A stretch of DNA of 64,000 nt from Tolypeutes matacus. Lineage: Eukaryota; Chordata; Mammalia; Cingulata; Chlamyphoridae. Position numbers and translations under genes: made by a program. The notes under the pieces were generated by a model. The model ran no database searches, was not told the origin of the DNA, and was given only the letters and a program-made list of their open reading frames with translations. Below, in pieces: positions 31,446 to 44,059 of the stretch; the first letter of the stretch is position 1; the number at the start of each line of letters is the position of its first letter. The stretch covers positions 4,978,020 through 5,042,019 of the forward strand of contig JAKSZT010053768.1 in NCBI GenBank assembly GCA_026826555.1, read 5' to 3'.

Positions 31446-33609
31446 AAGATAATATTTTTCAGGAAAAAAATCCCTGGTGAAAATAAATAGCTGATATTCA
31501 AGGGCTGGCCATGTAGCTAGTAAGAGTAGTTGGTTCCAAATTTCAGCCTCTAACTGTGCATTTACAGATACTCCACTATGCCTCAAAGTTTCTACAACTA
31601 AATAATTAATTTGTGTTAAGGCAGCTTATAGATGGAAGAATTTATTTTATTTAGATATGACAAAAAATGTGGTATATACTTCTAAATGCTTTGGATTGGA
31701 CCTGCTGTTGATAAAAAAGGAGAGTGACTAGTATCTGTGACAAATAATCTGAGATAGAATTTTCTGAAACAAAATGTACTGGTTTAAGAAAAATAAGCTT
31801 TTTTTTCATTAAAAATTAAACACACTAGAAGACAACTAATTCTTCAAATCCCCATAGCTTTCTTTTAAGATCTTTGTGAACACTAATCATTTCTATTTAT
31901 TGTCACCTTCATTATCCAAAGAGTAGACTGTGATTGTAGCTGATATTAATAATATTCAGTGCTGTAAAGCAAAGCCATTATGCATCATTTGGAGACTATA
32001 AGAAAATGTTCCTAAATTTTTGGTTCCATGGAAATCATTTGATTGTCATAGAGACTAACTCCTAATGAAAATAGTTCTTGAGGAGCAATGAATCACAGAG
32101 AGCAGGGTTGACATTTACATATTTTTAAAAATGTGGCTGTACCTTTAAATATTGTAGATTACACATATTCTCCCAGTGCCTAGTTAAAAAATGAGATGCT
32201 TAGGGAGATTATGTGATTTTACAAATATATAAGATTTTAAAAGTTTATTATTTTTATGTCTATCTTTAAGGTTACCTCAAACTTTCTGATTATATGTAGG
32301 AATATTGAGTATCATTTATGCCTGGCATTATACTCTTCCACTAGTGTTGCTATGTTGTTTCCTATGTAAATAAAGTTACCTTAATAACATTGAATGACAT
32401 AATAGAATTTCAAATGGATTATTGTCTACTATTTAGTACTGACTTATATGCAGTAGAACCATAAGTTAGAAATGTGGACAATGATATGTGCCCTCTGTTT
32501 GGCAGGGGACAGTAAAAACCTATTTAAATAAAGGGTTAATTAAGTGAAGATTGAACTCACAAGTAAATATATTCTCACCAAATTACAGTTTTTATCCAGA
32601 GATTGGTTTTTCATATCCATATCTCTCCAAGAATAGGTATTATAAGAATTAAATAAGAGAATTGTAACCCAAATTCCCTAGACCTCTTAGTTTTAGGATA
32701 GTTATATTTATAATGATTCAGATTTTGCTCCTTTTAATATTCTTTTGCCTACTCTCCTCTATAAACTGCCTTAAAAGTATTTCTGAGATCTCAGGGGCTA
32801 TTTATACATATTTATGAACGAGCCCAACCCCACTAGCAGTTGTCAATATTCTATTTCTAGGGTAATTTCCCACCATTTCCCACTGGCCTTCATGATCCCT
32901 GATAATAATGTGCTACTATTTAACCAGGAACTATCACTGATGCAACACACTTCACAGTGTCAGGGATTGTAACAGAACTTCAGTAAGTGGAAAGGATGCA
33001 AATCTCCATACTGAGGGTTATACTTCATCCTTAAGGACCCTTAAAAGGCTACTTGAACCCTTGCCTAACATAACCCTTATGCTTCTAGTTGTATTCTCTC
33101 TCCAATGGGGTACATCTACAGGACCAATAAGAAAACAACATCTTGTTTCCATAGCTATCTAGCTCTGTTTCTTTCCTCCAAGCCTGGCATCCAGTTTGAA
33201 CTTCCTTTTCTTTTCTCTGAAAGCAAAAGGATACATGAAAATGTACCCCTCACTGGAAAACTTAGGATGTTGTTAGGTATATTTGAAATGGTTTGGGCAA
33301 AGAGAAGAATGTCCACAATACTATGTAGGTAAAGCATCTACTACAATGCATGACACATTAATTCTTATTCCCTCCAATCTGGAAGCCCCCCGCCTTCTCT
33401 CTCCTCCTAGCTTCTGTAATTTCTGTAATCTAATGAGGAAAGGCCATAGTGGTATGACTATTCTCTCACCATGCGTTTCTAATCAACTTAGTCTTTCCCC
33501 TTTGTCAATATTTCCTCCATTTCTAATTAATATCGCCTTTCCTTCCCTGTGAAAGCACAATTCTATAACCAAGGAAGGGCATATATTTTCAAACTCTCCT
33601 AAAAATCAT
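31446..33609. other. unique AT-rich sequence
   Basis: No recognised repeat or gene over about 2.2 kb. Short frames at 33105-33332 and 33283-33552 lack homology. Confidence 0.5.
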
Positions 33610-33685
33610 GACCAGTTAGGAGGCTCTTATAGCAGTCCAGATGAGAAAAGATGGTAACATGGACAAAGAGGGTAATGGTGGTATG
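33610..33685 (+). mobile_element. possible L2 internal fragment
   Basis: ttaggaggctcttatagcag followed by tccagatgagaaaagatggt and ggtaatggtgg follows the L2-type taggaggctattgcaatagt/ccaggcgagagatgatgg order. It is short and tentative. Confidence 0.45.
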
Positions 33686-36600
33686 GTGAGAACTGCTTGC
33701 TTTTTAGGACTTGTTCTGAAAGTAGATTACTTGATTTGTTTATTAATATACGCAGTGTGTTTCAATGGTTCTTTATTCATAAACTTGATGCAAATTTACA
33801 AAATTTACGGTACAGTGCCAATTAAATCTGCAATGAAAAATAAAATACAAAAAATTAAAAAAAACATATAAGCCTTTAATTTCATTACCATAGACATTAC
33901 ATACTGTTTGCTCACACTAAGTATAAAATAATTACTTCACTAATTAAATAAGATATAACAATATTGAAAATGGCACTTAAGCTCCTGAGATAAGACCTCC
34001 TTAGCTCAGGGTTTCTGTGTGGGATTCCTCAAACACAGACATGCCCTGGGGGATGAGACAGACAAAGGCTGCAGGAGGTACCTTCTGTGCTTCTGGTCCC
34101 ACAGTACCCACCAATAGAAGGTTGTGGAGCCAGCAGGGAAAGGTGGGCTGGGCAGCTACTTCATCAGCCCAGTTCAAGGTGGCAGAGTTGATATCAGAGC
34201 TGTCTTTGATGCAAGAAGGCCAGTTTTGTGAGATGAGAAAATGATGAGTAATATATGAATAGGATTTTTGAGGAGCCCATTATATTTTGTGATTTACTAT
34301 TCCTTTAATCAGACCTTCTTTTCCACTGCAGAATCTGGTCCTCATAGCATTTATCATGTATTGACAAAGCATTTTAACTAGATGTACCGTAAGACCACTG
34401 TTTCATTCTAGAAGCTAGATGCTCCTGATTCCCATAATTATCCTGTAATTAATATTCTCCCATTATCACCTTTTGTGTTTGTTCACTGCCTTATATTATG
34501 TTTTTATATTTTTCTTGTCAACCATATTCATCTCTATTTCTCCTGGTATAAACTTAAGAGCTTAAGTATATATTTGCTAAAAAATAAATTAAGAGTTTCC
34601 ATATTTACTTCCTGACACCATAAAATTATTTTTAAATTTCCATGTGTTCAGAAATTTACTTAGCTTTTGTTATTTTTCTCTATTTCTCGACATAATGTGA
34701 GAAGTTGGTATGCATCTTTGCCTTTTTATATTTACTGGATGAACTTATTTTTAGTAATTAATTCATGTGCCCTTGTAACTGAAGGAAATGCTCTTGTTCC
34801 TTTGAATAATTTCCTTCACATATTTTCTGAATTTACTGTATTTGTTCTATTATGCATTCATAAAATCTTTATAAATTCTTTGTTTCCTTAGACTATATTC
34901 TGATGGCTAATTTTGAAGTCTCCAATTTTAATTACATTTCTTGTTCTATTTGCCTTTCTGTTGTCTTTTCTTTCATATATCCTTCTAGTATGTGTTTGGA
35001 CAATATATGTTTTAGATAGTAAAAGGTGTCATTCCCTAACATTTCTTTTAGCTTTAAAAATGCCAAAATAATTATGCCCAGAAATTTTAAATATTTTTCT
35101 TATTGTCTTTCATTTTTCTATTTTTTTTTTCTGACATTTTGTATCAGGTAGGATTCATTGATTAAAGTATAAACCAAATGGAACAAATCACAAGTTTCCA
35201 AGATAATCTGCATTATGATTCATTTGGTAATTGATTCATGTAATTTCGCTTTTTGTAGCAAAACAGGTTTAAAATAAAATTTTAATTTTTTTTCAGGGGT
35301 TAATAACTAGGCATTGCCATTTAAACATTACAATTTTGCAAAGTTGATTGGTCGTCCAGTTATATAAATTTAGCCTGCTCTGAATATTTTAGATTGTACA
35401 TTTGTTTTGCATCTTGTTTACCTTGGCAACACTTCTATTCTCAATGATGGATTCCATATCTAGTTGATAGGGTACCTTTCTATGTAAAATATCATTTTGG
35501 TATGCTCAGCAACCCAGGAGGATATATGTTTTGTGATATGGGATGAATTAGAGAGGCAGGGCTATGAGCCATTATAATAAGGTAAGAAATATGGATAGTT
35601 AAGAAGAATCCTAAAAACATTCTATCAAATGCTTATTTAGATCAAGTCAAAAGTCTTCTGCAGCTGTTGTTTAAAAGTACCTTTTTGCTCATTACTTATT
35701 TCACTTATTTTAATTAGAAAATAAGGTATTTTGAAATTCCACCTTTATTCAGCCATTGTCTCCCTAGCTTGGGAACCTTTAACCGAATGGTATATCAAAA
35801 TTTACCTATTCAGCACACTAAAAGCTTCTTAAAGTTGTCATAACAATGAAGAATATTTTTTATTTTAAAAAGTTTTTTAAAAATATGTTTGAAATGTTTT
35901 AATTTAATTTTTTAAAATTTAATTTAGGTAGGCTATTTGTATGTCACCAAACTTATTTTACTGTTCTTTATTTGGACCACTCTGATTACATTTAATGAGT
36001 TCCATTTACTTTTTTGCTGTTGTTTTTTTACATGCATGTCAAATAAGTCTCTGTTATAAAGAAAAATGTGTTTGGTAAATTACTATATAACTTTATGACT
36101 TAAAATTGATAAATGAAAGTATATGCAGCCAATGAGTAATGAATGACTATAACTAGTAATGAACTACTAATGGATTACAAGACCCTGGATGTACTACTGA
36201 AATGACAGCCTTGGACATTCTTAACAAAGTTGCTATAGAAGCATGTTTTTAATGATGTTACATTCAGTTTAATCATTTTAACTATTTTATTAGGCAATTT
36301 TCATCCTTATTTTATTTAACTTAAAACATAAATTTAAATATTCTGCACAAATTTAAAATTATTCTTTAGAGAACACATAAAAATACATTCTAAGTCTGAC
36401 TCCACAAAATGTAGGTAGGCTAAATTTGTAACTGGCTGTTACAAAATATTTTAGTAGAGTATAAAAGATGGATAAATACAAATTTCAAATTAAAATTGTG
36501 GCATATTAAAATCTTGCAGGGAAAACCTCTGTTTTCTTGCTATTACATAAATTTACTTTTCAATTTAATAAAGAATTTGAGATCCAAATACTCCTATGGT

Positions 36601-36894
36601 AAAAAAAAAAAAAAAAAAAAAAAAACTGAAAAAAGCAAAAATTTTTGGCTAAGTTTGATTTACTTCTCTGCATTGCTCATGTTGTTTTGTTTCCAAATAT
36701 TATCTGAAGCAAGAGGTTAGGTTGCTTAAATCTATGTGATAATGAATCATTCTCAATTTGACTACTAGAATTAGTAACATAGGACTACAAGAAGTAATTC
36801 ATGTATATTCTTCTTGGATCAATGGTGCATAATCTATTAATAATCAAAGCCTGATGTATCTGCTTATATGATAAGACAGCATTATGTTATGTAC
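33686..36894. other. unique AT-rich sequence
   Basis: No gene is recognised. A slightly G+C-richer patch at 33990-34230 carries a 75-codon frame without homology. A 25-base A run sits at 36602-36626; it has no recognisable retroposon upstream. Confidence 0.5.
36602..36626 (+). repeat. poly(A) tract
   Basis: About 25 A residues, with no identifiable element body to the left. Confidence 0.9.
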
Positions 36895-37300
36895 AAATGT
36901 GTCAGTTAGGAAAATTCAGATTATCCTGTTAAGAAACAATCCCCCAAACTCAGTGGCATAAACAGCAAAAACTTATAAACTCAGATTATATGTCCAATGG
37001 AATCAGCAGAGGGATTCATCTTGATATATGCTCTGCTCCATGAGTTGCTGCATTAGGGAAAGGGAACTCTGGAGGGCTGTGCAATGGCAATTAAATGCTC
37101 TGGCATGGAAGTGACGTGCATAACTTCTATTCACTGTTCATGGTCCCACCAAACAATTGGTCCAGGAAATTCAGGTTTTAGTGACCAGGAAGTTGATGAG
37201 AATTCAATATCTGCTAACAGCACTTATGGCAGACACATATTAGGAATAGAGCAAAACCTAAAGACCCTGTGTCTCCAGAGCACTATAAACTCACAGCAGA
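36895..37300 (+). mobile_element. probable ancient interspersed repeat
   Basis: aacaatcccccaaactcagt and ggcataaacagcaaaaactt, tatatgtccaatggaatcag, and ggcatggaagtgacgtgcat with catggtcccaccaaacaatt follow the order of a widespread old mammalian repeat (aacaaccccaaaatctcagtggctt ... gaagtgac ... cattggcc). The family name is not assigned. Confidence 0.5.
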
Positions 37301-37855
37301 GTTTATTTTAAATGATAAGGGAGAATACAATTAAGTGGGATATATGCAAAATCTTTTTGTTTACTGTGATGCCATACTCATGAGCAGTCATACTGTCATT
37401 TACTTTTTAGGATTTAGTTATAAAGCAGACCAATTGGTAGTAATAATACAACCATTACAACCTTAACTTTGGTTAATATGTGTATTGCAATCATAATCAG
37501 TATTTGATTTTATGCCTACTCAGATTTTGTTTAAAGTTAGAAAACTATGTTTTCAATGGAATAAAAAAGGGGAAAAATATTCTCCTAGACATTTGCACTT
37601 TCTTCAGTTTTCTTTGCTTAAGGAAGCAAAGACCAAATAGTTTTGTTTGAACCAAATCACAAGCATTTAGTAATATTTAGGCCAATGCTTATACTCATTA
37701 TAAAATTTGTGTGTATGACACATATGCCCTTTACTTTTTGTGTTTATAATAAATATAAAATAAACCTGGAGAATTATGTGTATAATATTTTAAACGTTCT
37801 TATCTTATTTCATAATAGTATTTTGTCTATTTATTTTAAGAGTTGGTGAACTAAA
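37301..37855. other. unique AT-rich sequence
   Basis: No recognised element. Confidence 0.45.
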
Positions 37856-38468
37856 TTTATTTGGAGTAAAAGCTTTCAGTTACAAGGCCCTAAAGATCCA
37901 AAGTCAGGCTGCTTTCTCACCAAAGTCAGTTGCCACATGTTGAAGCAAGATGGCTGTGGATCTCTGCAAGGGTTCAACCTTCCCCTCTGGGCTTTTTCTC
38001 TCTCACCTACAGGATGGCATAGGGCTTGTCTCTCAGGTCTTACCTCTCTCTCCTGGTATAGGGCTCATTTCTTTCTGGGCTTTCAATTTTATTCTCGGCT
38101 ATCTTCCCAAGGTCAGCTGCAAACTATCAGGCAATTGGCTCATGTCTCCCCAGGGCTTTAGCTGTTTGAGACTTTTCCTTTCTGTCACATGGCAGGATCA
38201 AAATGACAAGGTTCTCTGCATTGTTTGTCTTCTTGAGTGAGTGCCCTTTTTATATCAGCCCACCAAGGGCACAGGGAATTAACCTGAGTTATGCCTTACT
38301 GACGTAGCCCAATCAGAAGCCCTAAATTGATTTTATCAAGTAAACTTAATCAGAGGCCCCTCACTGAATTTAATACGATCAAAGGGTACAACACCCAGAG
38401 GAATAGATAGTTTACAATCATAATCTTTCTCTTTTTGGGATTCATAAATTATCTTTCAAACTGCCACA
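37856..38468 (-). mobile_element. solo LTR (MaLR/ERVL-like), antisense, end clipped
   Basis: On the minus strand it starts tgtggcagtttgaaagataa and continues with atttatgaatcccaaaaaga, a block near 38400 reading ctattcctctgggtgt, a cccttggtgggctgatataa block, and a late ccaaataaa poly(A) signal (near 37861). It matches 30314-30931 in order. The terminal ctttgcatca...aataca part is missing, so it is clipped in U5. No internal region is present. Confidence 0.72.
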
Positions 38469-41400
38469 AGATGTTTGTTACCTTATTGCTGAGTTTTGCA
38501 TTTTTTTTTTTTTTTTTTTTTAATGTGTGTGCTTTTTTTTTAATGCTCTGGATACAAATTTGTGCCTGTATTTTTAACTCTCTTAATGTCTTTTGAAGAG
38601 TAGGAATTTTTAATTTGTGTGAAGTCCAATTTATCAATTTACTTTTTGTGGATTATCCTCCTGGTATTACAAGTCTTTGTTTAGTATAAGATCACAAAGG
38701 TTTTTTCCTATGTTTTCTTTAGAAGTTTTATATTTTAGAGTTTACATTTTGGTCTATAATCTGTTTTGAGTTAAATTTGTATATGGTTCTCATTATGTAT
38801 TGAAGTTAAATTTTTTTTTGCATATAAGCATCCAAATTTTATAGTACCATTTGTTGGAAAGATTGTCCTCTCTCTACTGAATTGCCCTCACACTTGTCAA
38901 AAATTAGTTATCCATATTTTTGTGTATTTATTTCTGGACTTGAGTCTGTTCCATTGATCCATTTGTCTGTTTTTATGCAATGTCACAGTGTCTTGATTAC
39001 TGTAGCTATATTACATCTTGAAATCAGTAGTGTCATTCTATTAGTCAACTTTATTGTTTTTAAGTTGTTTTGGTTACTTTAGGCCTTTTACATTTCTATA
39101 TAAATTTTAGAATTCATTTCTTTTCAATTTCTACAAATAAATGGCTGGGATTTTGATTGGGATTGTGATGAATCAGGAGATCAATTTAGAGAAAATAGAC
39201 ATCTTAAAAATATTGCATCTTCAATATTGACTATTCCAACCCATGATGGAATAGCACTCCATTTACTTATGTCTTCTTTAACTTCTCTCAGCAATACTAT
39301 TAATTTTCAGTGTAAAGGTTTTTTCCATATTTTAGCAGATTTGTAAAAAAATCTCAGTTTTTGAGAAAATTGTAATTTAAAAATAATTTCTGATTTTCTT
39401 ATTTTTGGTGTATATAAAAATAAAATGGACTACTTTATATTGGTCTTATATCTTGCAATCTTGTTAATTTCCTTTTAGTATTATGTCAATTGTGATTTTC
39501 TTTTTTTTTTTTTTTTTTCTAGATGTCCTTTACCAGGTTGAGGAAGAGGCCAATTCTTAACTTCGCAGAGAGTATTTATTAAAAGTGGATACTGGAATTT
39601 ATCAAATGTTTACCTGCATCTATTAAGACAGTTATTTATTTTTTCTTTCTTTATTAATATGGTGAATTATATCAACTAATTTTTCAAAATTTTAGAGTTT
39701 TTTAATTAAAGACAGTTTTGGAAATACAAAAAAAATTTCAAAGATAGTAGAGTTCTCACATACTCCACACCCAGTTTCCTGTATTACTAATATCTTATGT
39801 TAGTATTGTACATTCGCTACAATTAATGAACTAATTTTGATGTATTTTATTAACAAAGCCAACATTTTATTCAGGTTTCTTTAGTTTTTACCTAATGTAT
39901 TCTTTCTGTTCCAGGATCCTATCCAGGATACTACATTACATTCAGTCATAATGTTTCTACAGGCTCCACTTGGCTGTGACAGTTTCTCATATTTCCTTGT
40001 TTATGATAATATTGACAGATCTGATGAGTACTGATTAGATATTTTGTAGAATGTTTTTCACTTGGAATTGGTCTGATGTTTTTCTCATGCATAGAATGGG
40101 GTTATGGGATATTGCAGGAGGACCACAGAAATAGTGTCATTTTCATCACATATCAAGGGCACATACTGTGAACATGACTGATGGCTGTTGAGGTTGACTT
40201 TGATCTCTTTGCTGAGGTAATGTCTGTCAAGTTTCTCCACTGTAAAGCCATTCTAATTTTTCCCCTTTCCTTGCTGTACTCTTAGGAAGAAAGTCACTGT
40301 GCTCAGACCAAATTTAAACTGTGGAGACTTATGCTCCATCTCTTCAAGGATAGAATATCTACATAATTTATTTTGAATTCTTCTGCATAGGAGATTTGTC
40401 TGCCCCCCAACACACACACAATTATTTATTTATTTAATCATTTATTTACATTTATATGGACTCTTAGAGATTTACATTAGACTTTGTGTTTTAATCGAGT
40501 ACACTTTATATTTGTGATACAATCCAATAGTCCAAAATTTTTTTACTTAAATTGTTACAGCTTTGGCCCTTTGGATCTCTTTAGTTAGCTCTTGTGTCCC
40601 TTTGGTGTACCCCCATGGTTGTGGAATTTTTTTTTTTTCTATTGAGCTTTCTTACTTTCTTGTACTACAAAATACTCTAGGCTAATCTTGTATATTTCCA
40701 CCTTTAGTCTTTGAGACAGCCATTTGTCAAGGAGCCCTGGTTCCTTTTATTGAAGCATGGTTTTAGAATCAAATATCTGAGATCTGGGTGTATATATTGA
40801 AACTGGAACTGGAGACTCATTGCTTCTAGGCTTGATTGATTTTTTAAATGTTAAATCAACCTTGCATTTCTGGGAAAAATCTCATTTGGTAATGGTGTAT
40901 GATCCTTTTTATAGATACATCATTAAATTTGATACAGTAATATTCTGCTTAGATTGTTTTCATGTTCATGAGGGATACTGGTCTGTAGTTTACTTTTCTT
41001 AAAATATTTGTCTGATTTTATCAGGTTAATGCTTATAGGAGCAGTTGAAAAGTACTTACCTATCTTCAATTTTCTGGAATAGCTGTATAGATTAGTATTA
41101 TTTCATCTGTAAATATTTGGTAGAATTCACTAGTAAAGCTCTGGACTTGGGAAGGAGTTCCCTATAAATTCAACTTATTTCATAGATTTAAGACTAATCA
41201 GATTATCTATTTCTTCTTATTGAACTTGGGTAGCTTGTGTCCTAAAGGAATTTGTCCATTTCATCTAAGTTACTAAATTTATAGGCAAAAACTTGTTCTT
41301 AATACATTCTTATTACCCTTTTAATATCAATAGAATCTGTAGAATTTCACCTCTATCACTCCTGAACTAGTAATTGTATTTTTCTTTTTTCTGATTCTTT

Positions 41401-42010
41401 TGTCTAGTGTTTTTTCCAGTTTGTTGATTTTCTCACAGATCCAGGTTTTTGTTTTACTGGTGCTCTATTTTATTGATTTCTATATTGATCTTTATTTCTT
41501 TTCATCTGATTTCTTTAGAAATAATTTGCTCTTCTGTTTCTAGCTTTTTAAGGCGAAAGCTGAGGTTATTGATTTGAGACCTTCTTAATTTCTGTGTTTT
41601 GCTATTTTGTGCTATAAATTTATGCTTAATATTGTTTTAGTGACATTCCACAAATTCTGATTTCCATAATCACTGAGTTCAAATAATTTCCAATTTTCCT
41701 TTTGATTTCTTCTTGATCCACATGTTATTTAGAAGTTTGTTATTTTGTTTCCAAATATCTAGAGTTTTGCCAGTACCTTTCTGTTAAATAAGTCTAATTT
41801 AATTCCACTTTATCCAGAGAACATACATAATAGCATATGAATCATTTTAAATTGATGATACTTGTTTAATTTTCCAGAATATGGTCACTTTTTATTATTC
41901 TGTGAGCATGTGAATAGAAATGTATTCTGCTTTTATTGTGTGGAATGTGCTTTAAGTGGCCATTATGTCAAGTTGGCTGTTAATGTTGTGCATATCTCTC
42001 TTTGGAAAAC
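38469..42010 (-). mobile_element. old L1M ORF2 (antisense), interrupted
   Basis: Antisense landmarks include gttccattgatccatttgtc, gtagctatattacatcttga (38940-39020), ttgcaatcttgttaatttcc (39455), atgttaaatcaaccttgcat (40850), tggtagaattcactagtaaa (41120), tttccagtttgttgattttc (41415) and atccacatgttatttagaag (41715). Together they run the ORF2 RT and upstream parts in reverse order, as expected on the minus strand. A 1.1-kb L1M tail (39700-40820) sits inside. Strong decay; no useful frame. T runs at 38502-38521 and 39500-39520 are local expansions. Confidence 0.8.
39700..40820 (-). mobile_element. nested L1M 3' UTR, antisense
   Basis: atttcaaagatagtagagtt, ccacacccagtttcctgtat, ttctgttccaggatcctatc, ggggttatgggatattgcag and ctttggccctttggatctct are antisense 3' UTR blocks of a mammalian L1M. 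They cut the ORF2 reading order of the surrounding L1M. Flanks taatttttcaaaatttta (about 39678) and tgattttttaaatgttaa (about 40838) look like a decayed TSD. Confidence 0.65.
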
Positions 42011-42079
42011 TGTAAGTTATTTCAAAAGCCTATCAGGTCTATGTAATTTTCTTTCTTACTTTCCTGACTTCAGTGTCTT

Positions 42080-42465
42080 TTACTTCTTCTCTTGCCCATT
42101 TATCTCTAAACACACTAGCCTCCTTTACCATATATTTCAGCCACATGGGCCTCTTTGTTTTTCCTTAAACATACCAAGAAATTTTCAGCACCTGGGTTTT
42201 TGCATTTTCTATTCCCTCGTCTGAAATATTTTTTTCCCTAGGGCATGACCAAATCCATCATCTGCTTAAGGACTCTGATATAATATCATATTAATAGAAA
42301 AGTCTTTCCTGATTAATCTGCATAATATAATGAACCTCATCTGTGTTGCTATTTTCAATTACCTCATGTTCTTTTGTACATCTTATATATGTTGGTTTAT
42401 TTTTGGTTGTTTGTTCCCAGCCACTAAAACATAACTTCCAGTGGGGAGGGGGAATTATTTGTTTT
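42080..42465 (+). mobile_element. L2 LINE 3' end
   Basis: catatatttcagccacatgg, gcctctttgtttttccttaa, acataccaagaaattttcag, cacctgggtttttgcatttt, cttttgtacatcttatat and a late ttgttcccagccactaaaa follow the L2 3' UTR order (ccacactggccttcttgctgt ... catgccaagc ... gggcctttgcacttgctgttcc ... cccactagaatgtaagctcc). Ancient, non-coding. Confidence 0.75.
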
Positions 42466-42729
42466 GATCCCAAATGATAAGGAATATCTGAAAAATATAC
42501 ATATTCAATTATTGGTTTAAAATAATGTTCCTGGGGGATTGTGGGAAGATGGCATAGCAGGGAGCTCCAGGACTCAGTTCTTCTATCAAAACAACTCTTA
42601 GATAGGCAGGAAATTTCTGAAGCAACTATCTTGAAACTCTGTAGGCAAGAAAAATACTGTACAGCATCCAGGTCAGCAAAAAAGACCACAATGTGGACAT
42701 ACTGAATAAAACCTGTAAGCAAATTGATC

Positions 42730-43482
42730 TTAAAAATGCTCAAGAAGGTGAAGGAAAATACAAAAAAAGTCTAAAGGATGTTAGGAAAACAATGAGTGTG
42801 TGATATTATAATGTTAGTAAAGAGTTAGAAATTTTTAAAAGGAAGCAAACAGAAATACTGGAGTTGAAGACCACAATAACAGAAACAAACTATTCTTAGG
42901 AGAGTTTCAAAAGCAGTTGGAGCTGGCATAAGAAAGAATCAGTGAACTTGAAGACAAAACACCTGAAATAAGTCAAGCTGAGGACCAGAAAGAAAAAAGA
43001 ATTATTAAAAGTGATAATAGCCTAAGACACCTCTACAACACCATCAAGCACACCAATATACATATTATAGAATCCCAAAAGTAGAAGAAAGAGAGAAAGG
43101 GAAAGAAAGAATATTCAAAGAAATAATGACAGAGAACTTCTAACACTTAGCAAAAGATGTGAATATGCACATCCAAGAAGTCCATATATCAACAAACAGG
43201 ATAAACATGAAGAATTATATACCCCATCATATATTGATCACACTACTTAATGCAAAGGATAAAGAGAGAATTCTAAAAACTGCAAGAGGAAAGTACCATG
43301 TTATGTACAAGAGAGTCCCAACTGGATTGAATGCCTATTTCTCATCAGAACCAGGGAGGCAAGAAGACAGTGGGTTGATATATTTAAAGTGTGAAAGAAA
43401 ACAAATGCCAACAATGAATATTATATACAGCAAGACTGTCAAAAATGAGGGAGAGATTAAGACATTCTCAGACAAAAATTGA
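42730..43482 (+). pseudogene. L1 ORF1 remnant
   Basis: The coiled-coil half (about 42730-43080) is full of stops. The RRM/C-terminal half is open from 43159 to 43482, with VHISTNRINMKNYIPHHILI, NAKDKERILKTARGK, FSSEPGRQEDSG and VKNEGEIKTFSDKN. The product would be the L1 RNA chaperone. The truncated 107-codon frame begins at an internal methionine, not a start. Confidence 0.8.
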
Positions 43483-44059
43483 GGGGGTTCATCACCAGTA
43501 GACCTGCCCTAGAAGCAATGGTAAAGGGACTTCCTCAGACTGGAAAGAAAGGCCATCAGACAGTGTTAAAAGTGGTATAAAGAAATAAAAAACCTGTGGT
43601 AAAGGTAATGGTTTGGGTAATTATAAATGCCGGTATTATTGTATTATATTGGTTGGTACATAACTCCACCTCTTACTTCCCAAAGGAGCTAAAATGAAAA
43701 TGTATAAAAAATAGTAATAAATCTATATTTTGGGGCATACAATGTACAAAGATATAAGTAGTAACAAGTACAAAAAATGGTGGGGTAACAGAGGAGTATA
43801 AGAAAAGTAGATGTGCATGCTATTAAAGTCAAGTTTGTATCAAACCAAATATGCATTTTATATATGTATAATGCTAAATTTCAACGCTATGGTAATCACA
43901 CTGAAAATAGAAGCAAAACGTATCTGGATAGAAATGAGAAGGAACTCAATATGGTAAAACACACACACAAAAAATCAAATAAATATAAATGTAAGCATTA
44001 ATGGAAGAAGTGAGGGACAAAAAGATATAAGATTTACAAAGTGTAAATGGCAAAATGAT

